Shown: positions 24,469 to 31,699 of the stretch, one piece after another
Position numbering within the stretch: the stretch's first letter is position 1
How the letters are laid out: the number at the start of each line of letters is the position of its first letter
Assembly: GCA_946480465.1 (NCBI GenBank)
Contig: CAMLJY010000005.1
Coordinates: forward strand, 62,001 to 126,000
Direction of reading: 5' to 3'
Length of the DNA stretch: 64,000 nucleotides
DNA from: an uncultured Burkholderiales bacterium
GTDB taxonomy: Bacteria; Pseudomonadota; Gammaproteobacteria; Burkholderiales; Burkholderiaceae
The notes under the pieces: generated by a model
What the model was told of the DNA's origin: nothing
Databases searched by the model: none
The model's input: the letters and a program-made list of their open reading frames with translations, nothing else
Program-made: the position numbers and the translations under genes

Positions 24469-24975
24469 TCAGGCCGGCTGGGCGGCGGCTGGTTGCGGGA
24501 GGCCGGTGTCGGCGGGTGGCTGCGGCAGCGGCAGCACGGCACCCGTGGCGTCGATGACGCGTACGTCGACAGTTATGCCGGCCCGCACGCTCTGCGTGAC
24601 GACGCAGAAGTCCTCGAACTGCGCCAGGATGCGGTCGAGCGAACGGATGGCGGTGGCCGCTGCCGAGAGGTGCAGGTCCACCGCGATGCGGGCGATGCGC
24701 AGGCGTCCCTGCGCATTGCGCAGCATCGACACCGTCGCCAGCGCGCGCAGCGGCTGCGCATCGTTCTTGAACTTGCGCAGCGAGAACAGCAGGCTGGCCG
24801 CGAGGCAGTTCGCCACCGCGGCGCCCAGCAGGCGGGCCGGATTGGGGCCCGCGCCGCCACCGAGCGGCGGCGGTTCGTCGGTCACCAGCAGCGGCAGGCC
24901 GGGGGTCTTGAAATCGACCTCGAATCGGAAGTCCGACTGCTGGCGCAGTTCCAGCGTGAAGTTGGGTTCACTCAT
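24469..24975 (-). CDS. OsmC-family peroxiredoxin-like protein
   Basis: This 168-residue protein has the two conserved cysteines of OsmC/Ohr proteins, one in GAAVANCLAASLLFSLRKF and one in QFEDFCVVTQSVRAG. These reduce organic hydroperoxides in characterised members. The N-terminal part (FRFEVDFKTPGLPLLVTDE) fits the OsmC beta-sheet. The start ATG at 24975 has a weak GTGGA site. It is convergent with the tandem Usp gene, leaving 13 bp. An FNR-like box, TTGATCGACATCAG, lies upstream. Confidence 0.85.
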   Translation of the reverse strand: MSEPNFTLELRQQSDFRFEVDFKTPGLPLLVTDEPPPLGGGAGPNPARLLGAAVANCLAASLLFSLRKFKNDAQPLRALATVSMLRNAQGRLRIARIAVDLHLSAAATAIRSLDRILAQFEDFCVVTQSVRAGITVDVRVIDATGAVLPLPQPPADTGLPQPAAAQPA

Positions 24976-25056
24976 GGTCCACTGCGGCCCGCGCATCGCT
25001 GCCCAGGCCGGATCGAATGGGGATGGTCCATTGTGGACATTGCCTTTGTCCGGCCC

Positions 25057-25070
25057 TTGATCGACATCAG
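25057..25070 (-). promoter_or_regulatory. FNR-type box TTGATCGACATCAG (one mismatch)
   Basis: Nearly the classical E. coli FNR consensus (TTGAT-N4-ATCAA) with a final G. CACAAT (minus, 25035 to 25030) starts 28.5 bp from the centre. The target is the OsmC gene. Confidence 0.6.
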
Positions 25071-25081
25071 CCCCCGGGTGC

Positions 25082-25525
25082 TCACTGCCGCGGCAGGACC
25101 TCGCCTTCGGTGTCGAAGTAGAAGATGACCTGCCGGTGGTCGCCGGCATGGATGGTGGTGACCCGCCGCTGCGCCTGCCCGCCGGACAGGGCCCTGATCT
25201 CGTAGCGCCCCGGTGGCAGGTCGATGAGCAGCCAGGGCCCGGCCAGGCGCTCGTCGAAGACCAGGCGCTGGCGTTCGTCGCGCACCTGCACGTCCACGTC
25301 GACCAGGTAGGCGCCGGTCTTCGATGCCGCGGTGATCAGCCACAGGCTGTGGGCCTCGATGCGGGCGCGAAGCACGCCCCGTTCATCGTCCGTGACGCCG
25401 CCGACGATGTAGCGCGGCGCTGCCGCTGCGGGCGGCCGATCGGCCGCGTCCACGCCGCCGCAGAACGTCAGCGTGGCCAGGGCCAGGAAGCGGGAGAGGT
25501 GGGCGGCATCGAAGGGCGTGTTCAT
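25082..25525 (-). CDS. Secreted carboxypeptidase-regulatory-like protein
   Basis: This 147-residue protein has a putative signal peptide (residues 1-28, ending near GVDAA) and a small beta-rich domain. LLIDLPPGRYEIRALSGGQA and RRVTTIHAGDHRQVIFYF resemble a carboxypeptidase-regulatory/PEGA-like fold. It is probably periplasmic. The function is unknown. It lies upstream of the OsmC gene in the same direction but has its own FNR-type box at 25607-25620, while the OsmC box falls in the short gap after its stop. Confidence 0.6.
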   Translation of the reverse strand: MNTPFDAAHLSRFLALATLTFCGGVDAADRPPAAAAPRYIVGGVTDDERGVLRARIEAHSLWLITAASKTGAYLVDVDVQVRDERQRLVFDERLAGPWLLIDLPPGRYEIRALSGGQAQRRVTTIHAGDHRQVIFYFDTEGEVLPRQ

Positions 25526-25606
25526 CGGATCGGAGGCTGTGCATCGACGGGAGCTGCCCGCGCAATGGGCAGGCCGCCATGCTGCAGGCGGTGGCGGGCC
25601 GGGGGC

Positions 25607-25620
25607 TTGCGCGTGCTCAA
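25607..25620 (-). promoter_or_regulatory. FNR-type box TTGCGCGTGCTCAA
   Basis: Both half-sites are intact. CAGCAT (minus, 25584 to 25579) starts 29.5 bp from the centre. The target is the secreted protein at 25082-25525. Confidence 0.7.
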
Positions 25621-25684
25621 CGCGCACGGCCACCGCGGCAGCGCCCGGCGCCGCGCGGCGCCTGGCGTGCACGTGCGCCTGCGC

Positions 25685-25698
25685 CTGCGCCTGCGCAA
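25685..25698 (+). promoter_or_regulatory. FNR-type box CTGCGCCTGCGCAA (one mismatch)
   Basis: The first T is replaced by C. GATGAT at 25721-25726 starts 29.5 bp from the centre and the acyltransferase ATG is 68.5 bp away, both matching the intact boxes. Confidence 0.55.
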
Positions 25699-25759
25699 TT
25701 CGGCGCCGGCCACGGCGGCGGATGATCGAACGCGTGATGACCAGGATGGCGGACGGACG

Positions 25760-27175
25760 ATGGAATCGAGCAGCAGCGCCGACCAGCGCATGAGCCCCGT
25801 GGATGCGGCCTGGCTGCACATGGATGGACGCGTCAGTCCAGCGATAGTGACCGGCATGCTCGTGACGCGCCGGCCGCTCGACATCGGGCGTGTGCGCGAG
25901 GTCTGCCGCCATCGCCTGCTGCGCTTCGAGCGCTTCCGGCAGCGCGTGGTCGAGACCGGCCTGGCGCTGCCGGTGCCGCACTGGCGCACCGTGGAGGTGG
26001 ACCTGGAGCGGCACCTGCGGCACGTGGCGCTGCCGGCGCCGCGCGACGAGGCGGCGCTGCGCCGCCTGGTGTCGGACCTGGCCAGCACGCCGCTGGACCA
26101 TGACGCGCCGCTGTGGCAATGGACGCTGGTGGACAGGGTCGGACCGGGCAGTGCGCTGGTGATGCGCAGCCACCACTGCATCGGCGATGGCGGCGCGATG
26201 ATGGCCGTGGCGCAACAGCTGTTCGATGCGGACCAGCCCTTGCCCGCTGCCCCCGCACCGCCGCCCGCCGGCACCGGTCCTGCCGCGGCAGCGCCCGGGC
26301 TGCCGCTGGTGCACGAGGCGCTGGAGGCGATCGGCACGGTGGCCGATGGCATCGGCGCGCTGGCGGGCGAGCTGCTGAAGGCGGACGATCCGCCGTCGCC
26401 GCTGAAGGGCGAGTTCGGCCTGCGCCAGCGCTTGGCCTGGTCGCGGCCGCTGCGGCTGCAGGCGGTGAAGGCGGTGGCCGCGGGCGCGCACGCCAAGGTC
26501 AACGACGTGCTGGTGGCGGCCCTGGCGGGCGCTTTGCGCGCCTACCTGCAGCGCCGGGGGGTCGACGTCGACCGGCAGACGCTGCGGGCGATGGTGCCGG
26601 TGGACCTGCGCCCGCCGGAACGCCGCGGCCAGCTGGGCAACGAGTTCGGCCTGGTGGTGCTCGAGCTGCCGGTCGCCGAGCCGCAGCCCGGACGCCGGCT
26701 GGCCGAGGCCAAGGCGCGCATGGACGTGCTCAAGCACTCGACCGAAGCGGTGGCGATGCGCTTCCTGATGGAGCTGTTCGGCCAGGGACCGAAGGCGGTG
26801 GAGGACATCGCCAGCGGCCTGTTCGGCGGCAAGGCCAGCCTGGTGCTGACCAACGTGGCCGGTCCGCTGGAGCAGCGGCGCTTCGCCGGCGTGCCGATCG
26901 AGCGCCTGATGTTCTGGGTGCCGCACCCCGGCAATGAGATGGGCATGGGCGTCAGCATCCTGAGTTATGCCGGGCAGGTCACGCTGGGGGTGATGGCCGA
27001 TGCGGGCCTGGTGCCGGACCCGGAGTCGGTGGCGACGCTGTTCGAGCGCGAGTTCATGGCGCTGCAGCGTGATGCGCGGCGGGCACCACCGGCGGCGGCG
27101 GCGCAGCGCGCGGTGCCACCGGGAGGTCCGCGGCCTCGACCTCGCCGCGTGCCACGCGCAGCACCGGATCGATGA
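25760..27175 (+). CDS. WS/DGAT-type O-acyltransferase
   Basis: This 471-residue enzyme belongs to the wax ester synthase/diacylglycerol acyltransferase family. MSPVDAAWLHMD near the N-terminus is typical. The active-site motif HHxxxDG appears as HHCIGDG at about residues 138-144. The C-terminal domain has the conserved stretches VPVDLRPPERRGQLGNEFGL and VLTNVAGP. It would esterify fatty acyl-CoA with an alcohol or diacylglycerol to make storage lipid, or another acyl acceptor. The start ATG at 25760 fits the promoter spacing. Its last 41 codons overlap the end of the convergent PolX-like gene. Confidence 0.88.
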   Translation: MESSSSADQRMSPVDAAWLHMDGRVSPAIVTGMLVTRRPLDIGRVREVCRHRLLRFERFRQRVVETGLALPVPHWRTVEVDLERHLRHVALPAPRDEAALRRLVSDLASTPLDHDAPLWQWTLVDRVGPGSALVMRSHHCIGDGGAMMAVAQQLFDADQPLPAAPAPPPAGTGPAAAAPGLPLVHEALEAIGTVADGIGALAGELLKADDPPSPLKGEFGLRQRLAWSRPLRLQAVKAVAAGAHAKVNDVLVAALAGALRAYLQRRGVDVDRQTLRAMVPVDLRPPERRGQLGNEFGLVVLELPVAEPQPGRRLAEAKARMDVLKHSTEAVAMRFLMELFGQGPKAVEDIASGLFGGKASLVLTNVAGPLEQRRFAGVPIERLMFWVPHPGNEMGMGVSILSYAGQVTLGVMADAGLVPDPESVATLFEREFMALQRDARRAPPAAAAQRAVPPGGPRPRPRRVPRAAPDR

Positions 27176-28112
27176 GCGGAAGGCCCAAGGCGCGATAGAC
27201 CTCGGCCTCGGTGGCGCCGGCCACGCGCCGGCCGCCGCGGAAGAGCCCGCATTCGTTCAGCTTCAGGCCCTGGTGCCGGGCGATGCGCCGCAGCGCGGCG
27301 TGATGGGCCTTGCTGCCGGTGAGGCAGAGCCACGCGGCCCCGAAGCTCTCTGCCGGCACGGCCCGCACGTCCACCTGCAGGTCGTTGTCCAGCACGACGC
27401 TTGCGCGGGTGCGCCCGCTGGCCAGCACCCGCCGCACCCGAGGTCCCTGCACGAAACGCAGCAGGGCGTCGCTGCCTGGTGACACCGTCGCCAGCAGCGA
27501 CAGGTCGTCCACCCACTCGCGCCGGCGCCGCAGGCTGCCTGCGGCCACGGCATGCGTGACGCCGGGCAGCGAGCGCAGTTGCGCGAGCAGTTCTTCGGCC
27601 ACGCGTTCGGCCTCGGCGAGCGGGCAGCGGCGTGGCCGCTTCCTTTGCGGGGCACTGGCGTCCAGCAATTGCTGCTCCAGTCTCGGCCCGAACCCGGGCA
27701 ACGCGCGCAGCTGCCCTGCGTGCGCCGCGGCGTGCAGCTGCGCCACCGTGTCGATGCCCAGCGCACGATGCAGGATGCCCACGCGCTTGGGCCCCAGGCC
27801 GGACAGGCGCAGCAACTCGAGCAGCTGCACGGGCAGGTCTTGGCGCAGCTCGTCCAGCAATGCGCAGCTGCCGGTGGTGGCGATCTCGTTGATCTTGCCG
27901 GCCAGGTCGGCGCCGATGCCCGGCAGCGCAGCCTGGTCCTGCAGCAGGTGCCGCGCCTGGCCGCCCCAGGTGCCGAGGGTGCGTGCGGCCTGCCGGTAGG
28001 TCCTCACGCGGAAGGCATCGGCGTTGCGGATGTCGAGCCAGTCGGCGATCTCGGCGAGGCGGACGGCGACCTGTGCGCTGCTCAGCGGAAGGGGCAGGGG
28101 CAGGGCGTGCAT
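27054..28112 (-). CDS. PolX-like DNA polymerase family protein, catalytically incomplete
   Basis: This 352-residue protein matches the N-terminal half of bacterial PolX. It has an 8-kDa-like domain with helix-hairpin-helix motifs (LPGIGADLAGKI near 63, LSGLGPKRVG near 103, LPGFGPRLE near 138) and the polymerase palm. The palm signature, normally GSxRRxxExxxDxD, reads GSLRRRREWVDDLS: Asp203 is kept but the second Asp is Ser205. Asp248 (VDVRAV) remains. The C-terminal PHP nuclease domain of full PolX (about 570 residues) is absent; the protein ends in an Ala/Pro tail. It may bind gapped DNA without synthesis. The start is uncertain: 28112 has no good site, and an in-frame GTG lies at 28124. Confidence 0.8.
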   Translation of the reverse strand: MHALPLPLPLSSAQVAVRLAEIADWLDIRNADAFRVRTYRQAARTLGTWGGQARHLLQDQAALPGIGADLAGKINEIATTGSCALLDELRQDLPVQLLELLRLSGLGPKRVGILHRALGIDTVAQLHAAAHAGQLRALPGFGPRLEQQLLDASAPQRKRPRRCPLAEAERVAEELLAQLRSLPGVTHAVAAGSLRRRREWVDDLSLLATVSPGSDALLRFVQGPRVRRVLASGRTRASVVLDNDLQVDVRAVPAESFGAAWLCLTGSKAHHAALRRIARHQGLKLNECGLFRGGRRVAGATEAEVYRALGLPLIDPVLRVARGEVEAADLPVAPRAAPPPPVVPAAHHAAAP

Positions 28113-28128
28113 GGAGGGCCGCACGTCT

Positions 28129-28572
28129 TCACGGGGTGGTGCGCCAGCTGCCGTCGGCCTGCCTGCAAGCCGTGCCGTGCACTTGCTCCGGCCGGCCGCC
28201 GATGCGCGCGTCCACGGTGTATTCGCGGCATGGCGTGCCATGGTGATCGAAGGTGCGCGTGGGCGTGACGCGGTAGGCGGCGCCGGTGTCAGGATTGACC
28301 CAGTGCCCGGCGCGCCCGACCGGCGTGGTTTCCAGCACGTAGGCGGTGCGCTGGCGGTCGGACTCGTCCATCGTGCGGCCGATCGACGCGCCGATGGCCG
28401 CGCCCGCGATGGTGCCGATGATGGTGGCGGCGGTGCCGTGGTGGCCGACCTCGGCCCCGATCACGCCGCCGATGACGCCGCCGAGCACCGCGCCTGCCTG
28501 CTCCTTGGTGGGCGGCGTCTCGCAGCCGGCCAGTGCCAGCACGGCGATGGTCAGCGTGATCAGCAGGCGCAT
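28129..28572 (-). CDS. Glycine-zipper outer-membrane lipoprotein
   Basis: This 147-residue lipoprotein has a signal peptide with lipobox LALAGC. A glycine-zipper hairpin (AGAVLGGVIGGVIGAEVG and IIGTIAGAAIGASIG) and a C-terminal surface-antigen-like domain (YVLETTPVGRAGHWVNPDTG) follow. It resembles the 17-kDa rickettsial antigen type. GGAG six bases upstream supports the ATG at 28572. Sixteen bases separate its stop from the PolX-like gene, so the two are probably one transcript under the box at 28646-28659. Confidence 0.82.
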   Translation of the reverse strand: MRLLITLTIAVLALAGCETPPTKEQAGAVLGGVIGGVIGAEVGHHGTAATIIGTIAGAAIGASIGRTMDESDRQRTAYVLETTPVGRAGHWVNPDTGAAYRVTPTRTFDHHGTPCREYTVDARIGGRPEQVHGTACRQADGSWRTTP

Positions 28573-28645
28573 GGGAATCTCCGACGTCGAATCAGCCGAT
28601 GGAAGGGCTGCTGCGGGCAGTCTAGAAACCGGGCGGCGCAGGGCA

Positions 28646-28659
28646 TTGCGCATGCGCAA
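28646..28659 (-). promoter_or_regulatory. FNR-type box TTGCGCATGCGCAA
   Basis: A perfect palindrome. TAGACT (minus, 28624 to 28619) starts 28.5 bp from the centre. The target is the lipoprotein/PolX-like operon. Confidence 0.72.
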
Positions 28660-28681
28660 GACACGCGGCGTGCGCCGGCGA

Positions 28682-28695
28682 GTGAGTCAGCGCAA
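28682..28695 (+). promoter_or_regulatory. FNR-type box GTGAGTCAGCGCAA (one mismatch)
   Basis: The first T is G. CACAGT at 28718-28723 starts 29.5 bp from the centre and the next ATG is 68.5 bp away. Confidence 0.5.
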
Positions 28696-28756
28696 TGGCC
28701 TGCGGCACCACCTCGGACACAGTGGGGACCTGTTGTCGGTGCACGAGGAGACGACG

Positions 28757-29176
28757 ATGCCGATCGAACGCGATGCGATGCCCGCCCCGCGCGAGGCGCT
28801 GGCGGGGCTGCTGGCGCTGCTGCTGGCGCCCGATGGACGCACGCCGGCGCAGCTGATCGAGCGCCTGGCGGCCGTCGATGCCTTCGCGCGGCTGGGGCTG
28901 GATCCGCGGTACGTGGCGCTGCGCATGGACCAGGTGCTGCAGGAGGCGGGCACGTCCCTGTGCGACCGCTCCTGGCTGCAGGACGGTGACCGGGCGCGCG
29001 TCGACCGGATGATGGCGCCCATCCTCGATCCGGCCGTGCGCACGCGCTTGTGCGAGATCGCCGCCGCCGTGCTGGGCGAGGACGACAGCGTGTCGCACAG
29101 CCGCTGCCAGGTGCTGGACCACGTCGTCTCGGGGTGGCACGTCGCGCTGCCGCATGGCACGGCGCACCAAGGTTGA
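28757..29176 (+). CDS. Hypothetical helical protein, possibly TerB-like
   Basis: This 139-residue, mainly alpha-helical protein has several acidic turns (LDPRYVALRMDQVLQEAG, VLGEDDSVSHSRCQVLDHVV). The pattern is loosely that of TerB-type tellurite-resistance domains, but I cannot confirm it. No signal peptide or membrane segment is visible. GAGGAG six bases before the ATG gives a firm start. Confidence 0.65.
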   Translation: MPIERDAMPAPREALAGLLALLLAPDGRTPAQLIERLAAVDAFARLGLDPRYVALRMDQVLQEAGTSLCDRSWLQDGDRARVDRMMAPILDPAVRTRLCEIAAAVLGEDDSVSHSRCQVLDHVVSGWHVALPHGTAHQG

Positions 29177-29231
29177 TAACGTAAGAAAAGAACGGCCAAA
29201 CGCGTGGTGCGCGCGCGGGTGCCCTGCCTCC

Positions 29232-30935
29232 TCAGCGCAGGTACACCTCGCTGGCATAGCGCCGCATCATGCGCTGGCTGTTGAAGTAGGAGGCGATGCC
29301 GCGGATGCCTTCTTTCATCATCGCGCGCCAGCGGTCGCGGCCGCCGGCCCAGGTCGGGAACACCTCTTCGTCCAGCAGCCGGTACAGCGCGTCGGCGTCG
29401 GCGTCGGGGGACGGCCGCGCCTCGGCATCGCTGCCGATGGCCCAGCCGTTGATGCCGTGCTGGCAGGCTTCCAGCCACCAGCCGTCGAGCACGCTTGCGT
29501 TCAGCACGCCGTTCAGCGCCGCCTTCATGCCGCTGGTGCCCGAGGCCTCCATCGGCGGCAGTGGCGTGTTCAGCCACAGGTCGGCCCCCGCCACCAGCGC
29601 CTTCGCCAGGTCCAGGTCGTGGTTCGGCAGGAACACCGCGTCGACGCCCGGGGGCAGCGCGCGCAGGTGCTGGTGCAGCGCCCGGATGGCGTCCTTGCCG
29701 CTGTCGTCGCGCGGGTGCGCCTTGCCGGCCAGGATCAGCTGGAACGGCTGCTTCCGGGCGATGGCCGCCAGGCGCTGCAGGTCGCTGAAGAGCAGCAGCG
29801 GCCGCTTGTAGCCGGTCATGCGGCGGGCGATCACGAGCAGGGGCAGCTCGGTGTCGAAGCCGCGGCCGCTGATCCGGCGCACGCGTTCGACCAGTTCGGC
29901 CTTGGCGGCGGCATGGCAGCGCCACAGCGCCTCGTCCGGCAGGATCGCGGCCCGGGCCAGCAGTTCCGGCTCGTGCTGCCAGTGCGGCCAATGGGCGTGG
30001 TACAGCGCGGCGAAGCCCGGGTGCGTCCACATGCCCGCATGCACGCCGTTGGTGACGGCATGGATGCGGCGGCCCGGGTACAGCCGCTCGGTGGTGCGCG
30101 CGTGGCGCACCGACACCCCGTTGACCCAGCCGGCGAGCGCGAGCGCGAGGCGGGTCATGTTCACCTCGTCGGCGCCGGCCAGCGTGCGCAGCTCGGGCCG
30201 GCCGGCCAGCTCGGGCAGCAGCCGCTCGAACAGCGCATGCGTGAATCGGTCCTGGGCCGCCTCCACCGGCGTGTGCGTGGTGAACACGCAGCGTTCGCGC
30301 ACGGCGGCGACGTCGCAGGGCGCCTCTTCGGCACCGTCGCGCGCCGGCGGCCGGCTGTGTTCCAGCAGCTCCAGTGCCAGCAGCGCGGCATGGCCTTCGT
30401 TCAGGTGGTAGGTGCGGATGTCGAAGCCCAGCGCATGCAGCAGCCGCACGCCGCCGATGCCCAGCACCGCCTCCTGCTTCAGGCGATAGGCCTCGTCGCC
30501 GCCGTACAGGTGGTGCGTGAGCCGCCGGTCCTCGTCGATGTTCTGCTCGAGGTCGGTATCGAGCAGCAGCACCGGCACCGAACGGCCCGACGCCGTCGAC
30601 GCATGCACGAACAGCCAGGGCCGGACCCAGACGCGCCGGTGCTCGATCGTCACCGCGACCATCGCATCGAGCGGCTGGCACCACTGTTCCGGCGACCACC
30701 AGTCCGGCTGCTCCAGCTGCCGTCCTTGCTCGTCGATCGACTGCCGGAAGTAGCCGGCACGGCTGACGAGCGCGACGAAGACCACCGGCAGTTCCAGGTC
30801 GGCGGCCGAGCGCACCGTGTCCCCGGCCAGCACGCCGAGGCCGCCCGCGTAGGTATGCATCTCGGCCCGCAGCGCCACTTCCATCGTGAAGTACGCGATG
30901 CGCGTGCGCGCGAGAAAGGGCGTCAGCGGTGACAT
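29232..30935 (-). CDS. glgP: Alpha-glucan (glycogen) phosphorylase, GT35
   Basis: This enzyme of about 567 residues is of the short bacterial GT35 type. It releases glucose 1-phosphate from glycogen or maltodextrin. AYFTMEVALRAEMHTYAGGL opens the fold, RTYHLNEGHAALLALELL lies mid-protein, and EASGTSGMKAALNGVLN near residue 450 holds the lysine expected to bind pyridoxal phosphate. The ATG at 30935 (MSPLTPFL) is chosen by similarity; a GTG at 30983 is in frame. A small ORF with a strong ribosome site overlaps this start and may couple its translation. Phosphorolysis saves ATP, which suits energy limitation (inference). Confidence 0.9.
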   Translation of the reverse strand: MSPLTPFLARTRIAYFTMEVALRAEMHTYAGGLGVLAGDTVRSAADLELPVVFVALVSRAGYFRQSIDEQGRQLEQPDWWSPEQWCQPLDAMVAVTIEHRRVWVRPWLFVHASTASGRSVPVLLLDTDLEQNIDEDRRLTHHLYGGDEAYRLKQEAVLGIGGVRLLHALGFDIRTYHLNEGHAALLALELLEHSRPPARDGAEEAPCDVAAVRERCVFTTHTPVEAAQDRFTHALFERLLPELAGRPELRTLAGADEVNMTRLALALAGWVNGVSVRHARTTERLYPGRRIHAVTNGVHAGMWTHPGFAALYHAHWPHWQHEPELLARAAILPDEALWRCHAAAKAELVERVRRISGRGFDTELPLLVIARRMTGYKRPLLLFSDLQRLAAIARKQPFQLILAGKAHPRDDSGKDAIRALHQHLRALPPGVDAVFLPNHDLDLAKALVAGADLWLNTPLPPMEASGTSGMKAALNGVLNASVLDGWWLEACQHGINGWAIGSDAEARPSPDADADALYRLLDEEVFPTWAGGRDRWRAMMKEGIRGIASYFNSQRMMRRYASEVYLR

Positions 30936-31018
30936 GCGTGGGCCCGCGGCGGGCGGGCCGCAGCGATCCAGGGCATCGGGCACTTGACGTCGTCGTCACT
31001 GCGACAGAACGAAACCAC
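30923..31018 (-). CDS. Possible 31-residue leader ORF overlapping glgP
   Basis: A GTG at 31018 has AGGAG exactly six bases upstream, the best ribosome site in this leader. It encodes VVSFCRSDDDVKCPMPW followed by 14 more residues. The stop at 30923-30925 lies 10 bp inside glgP, so terminating ribosomes could re-initiate at the glgP ATG. No homology is recognised. It could be a translational coupler or chance. Confidence 0.4.
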   Translation of the reverse strand: MVSFCRSDDDVKCPMPWIAAARPPRAHACHR

Positions 31019-31086
31019 CTTGATCTCCTTGCCGGGCAACCGACGCCCCGATCCTCGAAGCGTGGCAGCGGCCGCGCCGCGAGCAG

Positions 31087-31100
31087 TTGAGTTGACGCAC
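31087..31100 (-). promoter_or_regulatory. FNR-type box TTGAGTTGACGCAC (one mismatch)
   Basis: The final A is C. CACGCT (minus, 31064 to 31059) starts 29.5 bp from the centre. The target is the leader ORF/glgP unit. Confidence 0.55.
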
Positions 31101-31126
31101 TCCGCAGCCATCACGCTGCGCCGCGG

Positions 31127-31140
31127 CTGATTCAGCGCAA
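31127..31140 (+). promoter_or_regulatory. FNR-type box CTGATTCAGCGCAA (one mismatch)
   Basis: The first T is C. CACGCT at 31163-31168 starts 29.5 bp from the centre, and the lipoprotein ATG is 68.5 bp away. Confidence 0.52.
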
Positions 31141-31201
31141 TGAGTGCGCCGCCCATGGCGGTCACGCTGGCCGCTTCCGCAACACGCACCGGAGATGCCC
31201 C

Positions 31202-31699
31202 ATGTTCCGCTTGCCCACGCATCCGCCTTCCTGGGCCACCGTCGCCTGCGCCTCTCTGGTGCTGGCGGCCTGCACGACGATCGGCGAGGGCACCGGCTCG
31301 ATGCCCGGCGGGGCGCCGGTCGACTTCGACTGGGCCAGCAAGGACGGCGGCATGACCGGCACGATGACCGCGATGCTGCCCGACGGCACCGTGTTCAGCG
31401 GGCCCTTCGTGCAGATCACCAGCATCGTGCGCATCGAGACGCTGGACCCGATCTGGCGCGGCTGGCCGCGCGGCTGGAGCGACTGGCGCTATTGGGGGCC
31501 GTTCCCCGAGACGGCCTTCGTCACGCGCTACAGCGGCCGGGTCGTCGCCAACCTGAGCGGGCCGGCTGACCGGCGGCTGCGCTGCCGCTTCCACCTCAAC
31601 GCACCGGAAGCCGGCATGCGCGGCGGCGGGCAGGGGGAATGCCAGGGCAATGACGGCCGCCTGATCGATGCGGTGTTCACGCGTCCGTCACGGTCGTAG
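31202..31699 (+). CDS. Lipoprotein of unknown function
   Basis: This 165-residue protein has a lipoprotein signal (SLVLAACTT). A beta-rich domain with many Gly, Trp and Asp residues (GGMTGTMTAMLPDGTVFSG, WRGWPRGWSDWRYWGPFPE) follows. The MTGTMTAMLPDGTVFSGPF core is reminiscent of MORN-like or secreted stress lipoproteins, but I assign no function. GGAG seven bases upstream supports the start. Its last 12 bases overlap the convergent P-type ATPase gene. Confidence 0.7.
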   Translation: MFRLPTHPPSWATVACASLVLAACTTIGEGTGSMPGGAPVDFDWASKDGGMTGTMTAMLPDGTVFSGPFVQITSIVRIETLDPIWRGWPRGWSDWRYWGPFPETAFVTRYSGRVVANLSGPADRRLRCRFHLNAPEAGMRGGGQGECQGNDGRLIDAVFTRPSRS

